Virus record (IMG/VR): IMGVR_UViG_3300041809_000928
Location: 1 to 39,600 of that record
Direction: 5' to 3' (one strand)
DNA length: 39,600 nt
From: a virus
The translations under genes were made by a program, and so were the position numbers. Shown here piece by piece: positions 9,801 to 16,511 of the stretch (its first letter is position 1; each line of letters begins with the position of its first letter). The notes beneath the pieces are model-generated. The model was not told the origin of the DNA. It was given only the letters and a program-made list of their open reading frames with translations, and ran no database searches.

Positions 9801-10290
9801 GGCCAGCATCTTCATAGAAGCGCTTCGACGCTGCCTCCCCTGCTTCATCGTTATACCTTTTGATCGCCCCATCGACATCCAGCCATTTTTCGTAAAGCTT
9901 TTTGGCTCCCTCATAGAGCGCGGTGCCAACCATCGCGCCGATCTGGATCGCGCCCAGGGCGATCATCGCGCCACCAATTGCGTTGAGTGCAGCCGTCACT
10001 TGCGGGCTTTTTGAAATCACAGCCTGCATGGCGCGCGGAATGCGGATGCCGAATTCTTCGCTGACCAGGCGAACTTTCTCATGCGAGCTGAGCGCCGCCG
10101 CGCCGACCTGGTCGAGCGCCTGCTTTCCCTTTTGACCTGCCGCGGCCGCGCGCGTGCCCACTGCGGCCAGTTCCGTGCCGAGCTGGCGCACGGAACCCGT
10201 CGAGCCTTTGACTGCCGAATCGAATGCGCGGACGCCCGAGACAGCGCCCTTCTCATCCACCATCAGCTCGATTTGTACTGAAGTCGCCAT
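6853..10290 (-). CDS. tail tape measure protein
   Basis: The 1145-residue protein is the largest in the cluster and has the composition of a tape measure: long Lys/Glu/Gln/Ala helical stretches (about 230-680), a hydrophobic segment near residues 100-130 (AIGGAMIALGAIQIGAMVG), and a Gly/Ser/Ala-rich low-complexity region at about 690-900. A glycine-zipper helix follows at about 915-950 (AIAGPMGAAVGAAAGAVIGA), which could enter the host membrane during DNA injection. It sits between the chaperone-like genes and the tail-tip genes, as in lambda (G/T, H, M, L). By the usual rule of about 1.5 angstrom per residue the tail would be about 170 nm long; this is an estimate. Confidence 0.92.
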   Translation of the reverse strand: MATSVQIELMVDEKGAVSGVRAFDSAVKGSTGSVRQLGTELAAVGTRAAAAGQKGKQALDQVGAAALSSHEKVRLVSEEFGIRIPRAMQAVISKSPQVTAALNAIGGAMIALGAIQIGAMVGTALYEGAKKLYEKWLDVDGAIKRYNDEAGEAASKRFYEDAGLDQLNADLIKANQELDRLNQKKINSPKADMGPSGSQFATPGIYKIAHLFGAKTPEHFGVSDANAQNTAQGGLDTTRLKLIEDTHRKNLQQIEDNKLISEAKVTGIAKARVAQDAENKKADEDQQFAIKRAQALAEIANRGINNKGLKPGDKGYREAVVVSPDTGNAENADAKAHAAAELQARQFETDREHALELMHLREQALEAGLRGIALYKAQEAAAIAELKSKDMDSTAARNAIHAKFHAEEMRRLEDEGRETEKIERQASLAGLTGIAKTRAEGANRVADINADPNLDDANRARRVAAIGRETDAEVLESKRTMAVEINAISDESAAHQISGFARINAEAVKQIDAWREKIQKEYGVAPKIGPLTTDQAEGKRLLEQVTATVDKGADSQRGELAKKNAQETEQLEAQARAKFLSAEKQKTAAIQTELQERKQKYLEELNAQEISQDDYNRRVAAAQETANAEMVEAATEARKKMAGEFTSFFEGMEHPGKYFAKLGDKAAGEASASLFQHFMGAKSGAGTDSKGGAGGRFGDIISGFGFGKKDKIPGAGADAKAEMRGGHGAAEKAFSISSATIHIGSASISGGGAGGVGPGGSTTLLAPGATGATGGFGTGGSSASTGASSASGKGSITGGAGMSSAAAVASSLSAPGGGVGPTKRDQARGAIGDVSQGVSLTKQLANDFSGGGSQGGKGSSDDKSGADKNGKSGDNGSMTSDGFTQGNVTGAAQGAMGVWGAHESGGGISGGLKGAASGAELGMAIAGPMGAAVGAAAGAVIGAIGTSHAAVEYDKKTVKPRIASDLAAFHSGGMNYMDAFSDGQSLEMEAEKTTKKMGAADTRYYNNTIKPEILQFMGKLTAEQKAGRSQYTSSVAQYAFGTDSVPGTGYALLHDKERVMPSDQNERITRAVESGASLSAVHASYQRAMQSSDARRGSGGGDRTMNMNIHAIDAKGVSQFLDKYKHQIRSAVNDSYAENSGGGMN

Positions 10291-10308
10291 TTAAAGCCCT
10301 TCCGGGGT

Positions 10309-10336
10309 CCCCAGCAACAGGTCTTCGTTGCTGGGG
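10309..10336 (-). repeat. perfect inverted repeat, 10-bp stem, 8-nt loop
   Basis: CCCCAGCAAC at 10309-10318 pairs perfectly with GTTGCTGGGG at 10327-10336. It fills most of the 49-bp gap between the stop of the zinc-ribbon gene and the tape measure start. No T-run follows on the minus strand, so it is not a standard terminator. It may be a stabilising or attenuating mRNA hairpin between a chaperone-type gene and the tape measure gene. Confidence 0.75.
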
Positions 10337-10339
10337 TGG

Positions 10340-10705
10340 TTAGTTGATATCCTTCATGCATTCACGGCAGCGCAGCGCATACTGCTCATTCGGCATTCCG
10401 CAGTGAGGACAAGACGGATGCCCATTCTGAAACCGGATGCGTTCGCGCTTCAAAACCATCAGGGCCTCCACTTCCATGCCGCTCAACGGCACATCCACCA
10501 GCTCCAGAACGCGCTCCAGCCAGATCAGGTAATCGATCCACTGGAAAGCTCCATCCGGAACCGTGCGCGGCGGCATAAGGCTTTCGAGCGCCTTTGCCTG
10601 CAGATCCGGTGGAGTGGAGGCCAGAATGCGTCCAGCCTCCGGAGCCACAAAGCCTTCAATAAAAAACTCGGCCGCCGCGCGCTTGAGCATTGCCATATCG
10701 CGCAT
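10340..10705 (-). CDS. tail assembly chaperone-like small protein with C-terminal zinc ribbon
   Basis: It lies between a chaperone-like gene and the tape measure gene, where lambda-type phages encode the G/GT chaperones. The N-terminal 90 residues are helical and acidic (FQWIDYLIWLERVLELVDVP at about 54-73). The C-terminus holds a zinc ribbon, CPHC near residues 98-101 and CREC near 113-116. The gene begins 8 bases after the stop of the previous gene in another frame, which invites a G/GT-type frameshift, but no slippery heptamer is visible. A zinc ribbon on a tail chaperone is unusual. Real gene: high confidence; role: context only. Confidence 0.72.
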   Translation of the reverse strand: MRDMAMLKRAAAEFFIEGFVAPEAGRILASTPPDLQAKALESLMPPRTVPDGAFQWIDYLIWLERVLELVDVPLSGMEVEALMVLKRERIRFQNGHPSCPHCGMPNEQYALRCRECMKDIN

Positions 10706-10713
10706 GGCAGCCC

Positions 10714-11487
10714 CTACCCGATCGTGATTTCATCGTCCTGGTTGAAAAGCGCCAGCGCGGCCGCCGCCTTGTGCGCGCCATCCATCTCGCGCTTGATTGC
10801 GTCCACGCAAGTGAGCGGAGCGCCGCCGACGCTATAGCCGTCAACGCTCTCGATCAGATCGTCGTAGATCTTCATGGCGATGGCCTGGCGCGCGGGATAT
10901 GTGGTTATGCCGGCATCCGCCGTTCCAGTCACGCGCACCCGCGCCGACTCGAAGTTGAAGCGCTTCAGCTCCGCGATCCCCGGCTGGCGGAAGCGGTGGA
11001 TCAATCCCGAATAGAGCGTCGTCTTGCATGTCGAGTCCGCGCCCCAGTTGGCGTCCAGGCTCACTTCGACCAGGTCGCAAAGAATCGGCAGCTCAGCGTT
11101 GGCGGCGGCCTTCGACTCACCCACGCTGCGCAGCGCGACGCCGGCCGCAACGCGATGCTGGATCGGCAAACACTGCCGCCAGTTCTTCAACTTCGAGAGA
11201 TCGCCGTAGCCACTTACGGATGTAAGCGTGTTCTCCACCAGCTCCAACAGGGACGATTCGGTTTCAAAGACCTCCTCGCGCGCAGCTTTGCTTTGCAGCG
11301 TCTGGTGAACAATGCCCGTGAAAAACTTCTGCCAGTCTTCGAGCGAGATGCGCCGGAAGTGATAGATGAAAGCAGCCTTCTTGGTTTTGAAGGCCACGGA
11401 ACGTGGCGCATCGAGCGGCAATAGCACTGGCACGGGGTTTGCCTCGCTGATGTCGTTGCGGGCTGCGGTTGAATTCGATTTGCTCAT
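10714..11487 (-). CDS. putative tail assembly chaperone or tail accessory protein, 257 aa
   Basis: The gene starts after a strong GGAGGAG and follows the tail tube gene, which places it at the chaperone slot before the tape measure. The protein is soluble, without signal or membrane segment. A middle part, LELVENTLTSVSGYGDLSKL at about 82-101, and a conserved-looking helical C-terminus (AGITTYPARQAIAMKIYDDL at about 193-212) are visible, but I recognise no family by sequence. The likely partner is the tape measure protein. Confidence 0.65.
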   Translation of the reverse strand: MSKSNSTAARNDISEANPVPVLLPLDAPRSVAFKTKKAAFIYHFRRISLEDWQKFFTGIVHQTLQSKAAREEVFETESSLLELVENTLTSVSGYGDLSKLKNWRQCLPIQHRVAAGVALRSVGESKAAANAELPILCDLVEVSLDANWGADSTCKTTLYSGLIHRFRQPGIAELKRFNFESARVRVTGTADAGITTYPARQAIAMKIYDDLIESVDGYSVGGAPLTCVDAIKREMDGAHKAAAALALFNQDDEITIG

Positions 11488-11527
11488 TTACTCCTCCAAA
11501 TGTTGCGGTTGGGTAATTGAAAAGAAG

Positions 11528-11551
11528 GGGAACGGTCCCAGACCGTCCCCC
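11528..11551 (-). terminator. rho-independent terminator after tail tube gene
   Basis: On the minus strand GGGGACGGTC pairs with GACCGTTCCCC (one bulged base) across a 3-nt loop and is followed directly by TTCTTTTC. This is the standard shape of an intrinsic terminator. It lies 16 bases after the stop of the tail tube gene. It probably stops part of the transcripts and so favours the abundant tube protein over downstream genes. Confidence 0.75.
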
Positions 11552-11567
11552 CGGAGGAACTCGATAG

Positions 11568-12602
11568 CTAGACCGCGCCCAGATAAGCCGCGTCGGTATT
11601 CTCGACCGTCACGGTCACCGCCTCGCCGCCGCCAGCGGGTTGCAGGATCGACTGCTGATCCAGCTCCACGGTATAGGCGACAAACTTGTCCTGCTCGCCC
11701 AGATCGGCCTTGGGCAGGATGACGTTCGAATAGTTGACCGCCAGCGAGGTCGCGCCGGAGTTGACGGCGATCCCGATCGCAAGCGGCGTCTGGTTGATCA
11801 TCCAGTCCATCACGTCGGATGTGGTATCGACGGCGATTACCAGCTTGAGCTTGTTGACCGGATTACCCTGGCGCACGAAGTAGGGCTTGGTTCCGCAGCC
11901 GGCGGCGCGGAAGAGTTCGAGCGCATGATCGAACGTCGCCTCCCAGCTCAGCACGCGCGGCGCCAGCGAAACGGGCGCGCCGACAGGGCCGATGGAGACA
12001 ATCGAGTCGGAACCGTAGAGATACTGCGCGGTGGGCAATGCCGGCAGCGCGAGCATCGCGGTGCCATTGTCGGCGGTCACGGTGCCGAGGCCCATGAATG
12101 TGGCCTTGGCCATCACCGAGCCCTTATCCGCGCCCGAGAGCACCAGGTCAGAGCAGCCAAAGTCGCTCCATTTCCGCTTCAATCCCGCTGTGTCTTCGAT
12201 GTAGACGTTGGTCAGGTTGGCCGGATCGCCGGTGTCCTTCCATGTGAAGAGGTGAGTGTTGGGCAACTGGGGCGGCCCAACCGCGCCGGCGGTGAACGTC
12301 TCTTTGCCCATTACGAGGGCGAAGAGCATCCCGGCAAGGAAATCGTCGAGCCGCGCGGAGTAGTTGAACGTGGATGACTGCGCGATCAGGCGGCTCTCGG
12401 TAGCCATCGAGCGGCCGTTCTTGCCGGAGTAGTTGTAGTCGCTTTCCTTTTCGTAGGCGAGCTGCGCAAAGCCCGTGGTCTCCGCGCGGCTCAGATAGGT
12501 CAGCTCCGCATCTGTGAAGACTTCGCCGATAGTTTCCTGAATTTTGGCGCTCAGCACGATGTTGCGGGCGATGGACCTCTGGGTGGTAAACGTCGTTGCC
12601 AT
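11568..12602 (-). CDS. major tail tube protein
   Basis: The 344-residue protein starts after GAGAGGAGC and is followed by a good intrinsic terminator, as expected for a highly made structural protein. It is rich in beta-type alternation, Thr, Ala and Gly with few cysteines. A segment YNYSGKNGRSMATESRLIAQ (about 56-75) is followed by TFNYSARLDDFLAGMLFALV, and the C-terminus VTVTVENTDAAY resembles tube proteins of siphophages. It lies between the tail terminator-like gene and the chaperone-like gene, the standard place. Length is at the long end for tube proteins, so an added surface domain is possible. Confidence 0.78.
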   Translation of the reverse strand: MATTFTTQRSIARNIVLSAKIQETIGEVFTDAELTYLSRAETTGFAQLAYEKESDYNYSGKNGRSMATESRLIAQSSTFNYSARLDDFLAGMLFALVMGKETFTAGAVGPPQLPNTHLFTWKDTGDPANLTNVYIEDTAGLKRKWSDFGCSDLVLSGADKGSVMAKATFMGLGTVTADNGTAMLALPALPTAQYLYGSDSIVSIGPVGAPVSLAPRVLSWEATFDHALELFRAAGCGTKPYFVRQGNPVNKLKLVIAVDTTSDVMDWMINQTPLAIGIAVNSGATSLAVNYSNVILPKADLGEQDKFVAYTVELDQQSILQPAGGGEAVTVTVENTDAAYLGAV

Positions 12603-12619
12603 TGAAGTGCTCCTCTCGC

Positions 12620-13084
12620 TCAGTTGAGCGGAAATTCTCTTACCGGGTGAATGATGCGAACTGTGTGGCAGAGTACGCTGCCAAAGAAAACCACTTTGTT
12701 CCCCTCGACCTGCGGCGGCCCTGACCAGTCGAACTGCCCGAAACGGCGAACCGAATAAGGCAGGAAGGCTGCGCAGATCGCTTCAATGGCCGCTTCCCAT
12801 ACTGGCGAACTCACGCCATCCTGAAACGACATGAAGCCGGTCATCGCGATGTTGTGTGTCCGGCTCATGGCCTGCAGCTCTTCGTCCCTGGCCGGCGTTG
12901 CGTCTCTGCTCACCATCCAGGTGCGCACCACGGGCGCGGCCGGATTCGTCGTCGCGTCCACGAAAAGCGCCTTGAATTGCGCATCATCATTCGTGAAGCG
13001 GATCTGGTCGTAGACGTTCGGGCCAACGCCCTCGACGGTCTTGAGCAAGCCAAAGACGGCGGCAATTGCGGTTTGCAGGCTCAT
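12620..13084 (-). CDS. putative tail terminator protein
   Basis: It lies just upstream of the tail tube gene and overlaps the stop of the completion protein gene by 4 bases (ATGA). The 154-residue length and alternating helix-strand pattern, with a segment ending GPPQVEGNKVVFFGSVLCHT, fit the tail terminator (lambda U-like) slot that caps the tube before joining to the head. No distinctive catalytic motif is seen. The call is from order and size. Confidence 0.6.
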   Translation of the reverse strand: MSLQTAIAAVFGLLKTVEGVGPNVYDQIRFTNDDAQFKALFVDATTNPAAPVVRTWMVSRDATPARDEELQAMSRTHNIAMTGFMSFQDGVSSPVWEAAIEAICAAFLPYSVRRFGQFDWSGPPQVEGNKVVFFGSVLCHTVRIIHPVREFPLN

Positions 13085-13620
13085 GCCGTCGCTCCGGTGA
13101 ATCCATGCGCGGTGAAAGCGACCGCAATGTTGTGCTCCAGAATCGGGGGCGCCATTGGTTCAAGGGTTTCCAGAGCGCGCGAAAACATCTGATGGCCCTG
13201 CGTGCCTTTTTTTGCCATCGACTTCGCCACGGCGAAGGCCATGCCCAGCGCCTGCTTTTCATCCTCGATGCCGAACTTCTTTTGGATCCAGGGCAGCAGC
13301 GCCGACGCCGGCGGCATGTGCGGCCGAGCGCCTGTCTCCACCGGAGCGGCATAAACATCGGCGCCCACGTTGGGACTGACGCCGATGATCTCGCGGCACA
13401 TGGTGGCCTCGCGCACAAAGAGCGATGTGATGCTTGCGGCGAGGTTGCCGAAGCATACGGCTGGAGGGAGCGCTCCGTAAGGTGTCGTGATGTTTTCCTG
13501 CACCATCTCGGCGCCCTTGACGCCAAGCGCTTCGAGGCCGCCCTGTGTGCCTTCCTGTGTGGCAGCCAGCATCGCCGGCTCCAGGCCTTCCGTTCCCCGA
13601 ATTTGCGCGCTCCAGGCCAT
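13081..13620 (-). CDS. tail completion / minor head-tail joining protein, HK97 gp10-like
   Basis: The sequence has the pattern of the HK97 gp10 family: a segment PVETGARPHMPPASALLPWI (about 93-112), then a basic stretch and an AFAVAKSMAKKGTQGHQMFS helix with the typical KGT-x-x-H/R-x-F motif near the C-terminus. In known phages this family helps to finish the tail end and join it to the head. Its place, directly after the connector-like gene and before the tail terminator-like gene, agrees. Confidence 0.78.
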   Translation of the reverse strand: MAWSAQIRGTEGLEPAMLAATQEGTQGGLEALGVKGAEMVQENITTPYGALPPAVCFGNLAASITSLFVREATMCREIIGVSPNVGADVYAAPVETGARPHMPPASALLPWIQKKFGIEDEKQALGMAFAVAKSMAKKGTQGHQMFSRALETLEPMAPPILEHNIAVAFTAHGFTGATA

Positions 13621-13626
13621 CGCCGC

Positions 13627-14367
13627 CTACCTCGAATATTTGTCGTGGACAAGCCGGTCCACGCCGGAGTTCTGTTCCAGATACTGGTTGCCGATCGCGA
13701 AGGCCGGGCCGGTGTCGGCTTCGGTTTTGCCCTCTTCAATGCCCATGTGGTTGTAGTAGCGCTTGCGCAGCGCCTTGGCGCAGGAGAGCATCTCCGCGCT
13801 CTTCGAGCGGTACTGCACCACATCGGCCTGGAGGGTTGAGTCGCCGGTGCCCACATAGAACGTGGCCAGCTTCTCGGCGGCCAGGCTGGCGGCAAAGTCC
13901 GTCACCGCATAGAAGTCTTTGTCCGGCACGGTCGAACCGTCGCGCAGATGGCGCGCCGTCCAGGTGCAGCGGACGATCTCATCCGGCCCTGGCGTGTCGA
14001 AGTTCACCAGGATTGTCGGAGCGGCGCCGGGCGTGTGATAAATGCGGAAATCCGAATCGAGTATGAGCTGCGGAGGCTGCTGGAGAATCGGATATTCCAT
14101 GTGCTGGATGGTCGAGAAGTTTGGCTCGAAGACCGGCAGATCAGTGCCTTCACCAGGCGCGATGGGGAGCGGAAGGTAGTTGGTGCCGTTCCCTGGAATG
14201 TCGCTGCAAATACGCAGAGGCGAATCCGCCGAGTAGCGCTCCAGAATGGCGCGTGAGACCAGAGCAGGCAAAACCGTTCCCGCCACGCCGCCGAGCCGGT
14301 TGGCATCGTCGGAGAGCACGTTCAGGATCTCCGCCGTAAAGTCCGAGATTGCGTAAGGGAAGGGCAT
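13627..14367 (-). CDS. head-tail connector-like protein
   Basis: The 246-residue protein stands between the capsid/decoration genes and the completion gene. Head-tail adaptors normally lie here. The C-terminal part is helical with a run of Arg/Lys/Tyr (ALRKRYYNHMGIEEGKTEAD at about 203-222), a common feature of adaptors that contact DNA or portal. The N-terminal part, FTAEILNVLSDDANRLGGVA, is likewise helical. No family is recognised with certainty. Confidence 0.6.
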   Translation of the reverse strand: MPFPYAISDFTAEILNVLSDDANRLGGVAGTVLPALVSRAILERYSADSPLRICSDIPGNGTNYLPLPIAPGEGTDLPVFEPNFSTIQHMEYPILQQPPQLILDSDFRIYHTPGAAPTILVNFDTPGPDEIVRCTWTARHLRDGSTVPDKDFYAVTDFAASLAAEKLATFYVGTGDSTLQADVVQYRSKSAEMLSCAKALRKRYYNHMGIEEGKTEADTGPAFAIGNQYLEQNSGVDRLVHDKYSR

Positions 14368-14386
14368 CTATCACCTGGAAGGTTGT

Positions 14387-14411
14387 GGGGCGTCCGTGAC
14401 CTGGACGCCCC
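14387..14411 (-). repeat. perfect inverted repeat, 9-bp stem, 7-nt loop
   Basis: GGGGCGTCC at 14387-14395 pairs with GGACGCCCC at 14403-14411. It sits in the 97-bp gap between the decoration-like gene and the connector gene. No T-run follows on the minus strand. It may slow or end transcription partly, or protect the upstream capsid mRNA from 3' decay. Confidence 0.7.
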
Positions 14412-14464
14412 TGGTTAAAGCACCGGCCGCATCCCGATTGATCGCGCCGGAGCGTGGGGGATGC

Positions 14465-14857
14465 CTAAATGTCCACCTCTACCATGTCGAGCATGACGAA
14501 GCCGGCCTTGGGCGCGGTGGTAGCCGGAACGCTGGCCAGGTCCACCGTCACCACGTCGCCCGCGTTGATGCGCGCGCCGCCAGGGTACTGGTTGGAACCC
14601 TTGGTGATGCCGGTGCCGATCGACTTGCCGGCGGCAGCTCCGGCGATCGACAAGCTGCCGGCGGCGTTGACGGCCGCGCCGTTGACGTTGATGTTGATTG
14701 CCGTTGCGCCTGCGCCTGTGCCGGTATCGCTGAGGCAGAGCTGCGCGCCCGCGATGCGCTGCGGCCGCGGCGACATGTAGGTCACCTGGCCCACGCTTGC
14801 CGCCAGCGGCGCGGGCAGGGGGAGGGTGATTGTGCTTCTACGGAAACTGTCCTGCAT
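14465..14857 (-). CDS. head decoration-like protein, 130 aa
   Basis: The gene follows the major capsid gene and precedes the connector gene, the place of decoration proteins (lambda D) in many phages. The protein is small and rich in Ala, Gly, Thr and Val with beta-type alternation and no long helix. A segment ARINAGDVVTVDLASVPAT near residues 95-113 is typical of small beta-barrel surface proteins. It is flanked on both sides by hairpins, consistent with a highly expressed structural gene. Family membership is not certain from sequence. Confidence 0.62.
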   Translation of the reverse strand: MQDSFRRSTITLPLPAPLAASVGQVTYMSPRPQRIAGAQLCLSDTGTGAGATAININVNGAAVNAAGSLSIAGAAAGKSIGTGITKGSNQYPGGARINAGDVVTVDLASVPATTAPKAGFVMLDMVEVDI

Positions 14858-14883
14858 GGAGTCCTCGCTTCAATTGCTGGAAC

Positions 14884-14909
14884 GCCGGACCGGATTGCTC
14901 CGGCCCGGC
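14884..14909 (-). repeat. inverted repeat after capsid gene, 11-bp stem with one mismatch
   Basis: GCCGGACCGGA at 14884-14894 pairs with TCCGGCCCGGC at 14899-14909 with one A-C mismatch and a 4-nt loop. It lies between the capsid gene and the decoration-like gene. It is very GC-rich but lacks a T-run, so it is a likely transcript-shaping or mRNA-protecting hairpin and not a proven terminator. Confidence 0.65.
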
Positions 14910-14972
14910 GGCCTTGGCTGCATTCATCTGCAGCGGATGCGTGCGCTTGTCGTGCCTGGGGCTTTAGCCAAA

Positions 14973-16511
14973 TCAGGCTACGACGTTCTTGCCCACGCCA
15001 CGGAAGTCGATGATGGCGCCGTTGAAGACCATCTTCACCTTGTACTGCAGCTCATCCATCGTGAACTGCGTACCCACCGTCGGCTGGTTGGCGAGGAAGA
15101 TCTGCGGATTCTCGATGCCGTCGAGGAAGCCGATCTCCAAGAACGGAGCGTTTTCCTGCTTCGTCCCGTAGTACCAGTCGTTGGTGTCCGTCAGCTTTTC
15201 GTTGACGTAGATGCGCTCGTTGTTGGCACCGAAGCGCTGGAAGAAAGCGTTCGAGCCGGCGGTGTTGGTCTGGTTGATCTGGCGCGCGGTGGCGGCCAGG
15301 GCCGGAGGCACCATGATCCAGTCAAGCGGCAACCCCAGCGGCTCGCCCGAATCCTTCTCGGTCTGGGTGAGCAGCGCGATCTCGGCCGCGATCAGAGAGT
15401 CCTGCGAAAGAGCCGCAGAGCCCAGATTGGCGTGAGCCGCGTTGAACCAGGCCACCGTGTCCGCGCTGTAGTTGGGATTGTTGACGAAGAACCCTGTGAT
15501 GTAGTTCTTCAGGGTCCAGCGGCCGGCACGCGCCAGGCGTCCGGGGAAACGGGAGATCGCGCCGAGATCGTCATTGCGGATGGTCTCTTCCGAGATGGAG
15601 AGCATTCCGCCGCGCTTCTGCAGCGTGTAGAAGATGTGCTCGTCGGTGGGCCGCGTCACTTCGAGATAACTCGCGGTTCCGTTGCCCGTGTTGCCGGCAT
15701 CGCCGAGGCCGCCTTCACCCACGATCGGCAGCTCGTTGAAGTAGCCCTCGCGGACCCGGTCCTGTTGCTTGTAGTCGCTGATGGACTGTTTGGTGTACAG
15801 GTTCGACAATCCGTCGAGGGCCAGCTCTGCCCAGTCCTGCAGCAGCCGCTTGGTCATCGAGTTCAGCAGGATGTTCGGGAAGTCGCCGGTCAACACGGCT
15901 TCCGAAGCCAACATCCGCTGGCCGGAGAAACCTGCGCCGCCGGATAGACGCGCCAGATCGTAATCGCCGGTGATGGCGGTATAGGCCTCGCGCAGGCTGC
16001 GGAAAGCGGGAACTCCCTTGCCGACAGCCTCCTTGACGCCAATCGCCGCTTCCATGGCCAGCTCCATCTTGTCGGCGCTGTCGAGAACGCTCCATGCGCT
16101 TGGACGAACACTGCCCACGTTATTGAACGCGGCAAAGGCTGTGCGAACGCTGGCGATTTCCGTGTCGATCTTCGCCTGGGGAAGATCGGCCTCGGAGGTG
16201 AGCGCCATCTCCAGATGCGTGCGAGCCAGGGCCTGTGCCGGCACTGGCAGCTTGGAGGCCAGAAGGCTGGTCTCGATGCGGTTGCGGCTCTGGATGCGAT
16301 GCGCTTCGGCGAGCTGCGTTTGAGCGGCTTCGGCCGTCACTAGCGTGGGGCCAGGGGCCGCGGGCGTTTCAGTCAGGGCGTTCGTCACCTTGTCAAGAAA
16401 GGCGGGATAATCAGCCTCGGCGACGGTGTTGAATTGCAAGCTCAGCTCGGCGCAACGCGGGGCGTTCTTCTGCCGAAGCGCTTCGAGCAGTTGAAGGATG
16501 GACTTCTTCAT
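14973..16511 (-). CDS. predicted nested in-frame product: scaffold-capsid protein from internal start
   Basis: ATG 16511-16509 lies within the protease-capsid fusion frame and is preceded by GAAGGAG with 5 bases between, a better ribosome site than that of the full-length start. Translation from here would give a 512-residue protein with scaffold and capsid parts but no protease. This would supply many capsid subunits per protease, like the nested C/Nu3 arrangement of lambda, but here extended to the capsid itself. The residues before it (NRPNRGGAASATEGAS) look like an inter-domain linker, which supports a domain border. It is inferred from sequence only. Confidence 0.5.
   Translation of the reverse strand: MKKSILQLLEALRQKNAPRCAELSLQFNTVAEADYPAFLDKVTNALTETPAAPGPTLVTAEAAQTQLAEAHRIQSRNRIETSLLASKLPVPAQALARTHLEMALTSEADLPQAKIDTEIASVRTAFAAFNNVGSVRPSAWSVLDSADKMELAMEAAIGVKEAVGKGVPAFRSLREAYTAITGDYDLARLSGGAGFSGQRMLASEAVLTGDFPNILLNSMTKRLLQDWAELALDGLSNLYTKQSISDYKQQDRVREGYFNELPIVGEGGLGDAGNTGNGTASYLEVTRPTDEHIFYTLQKRGGMLSISEETIRNDDLGAISRFPGRLARAGRWTLKNYITGFFVNNPNYSADTVAWFNAAHANLGSAALSQDSLIAAEIALLTQTEKDSGEPLGLPLDWIMVPPALAATARQINQTNTAGSNAFFQRFGANNERIYVNEKLTDTNDWYYGTKQENAPFLEIGFLDGIENPQIFLANQPTVGTQFTMDELQYKVKMVFNGAIIDFRGVGKNVVA

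Noticed and set aside
10690-10740. Possible G/GT-type programmed frameshift between the two chaperone-like genes
   Set aside because: A -1 shift near the stop would join the frames, but the available window is only about five codons and has no slippery heptamer; the second gene also has its own ATG.
14826-15947. Long plus-strand open frame of 373 codons opposite the capsid gene
   Set aside because: It is the mirror of a GC-rich coding strand; it shows no family pattern and has Arg/Val/Gly-rich shadow composition. The same holds for 2314-3231, 3598-4410, 6083-6796, 6961-8082 and 9280-10014.
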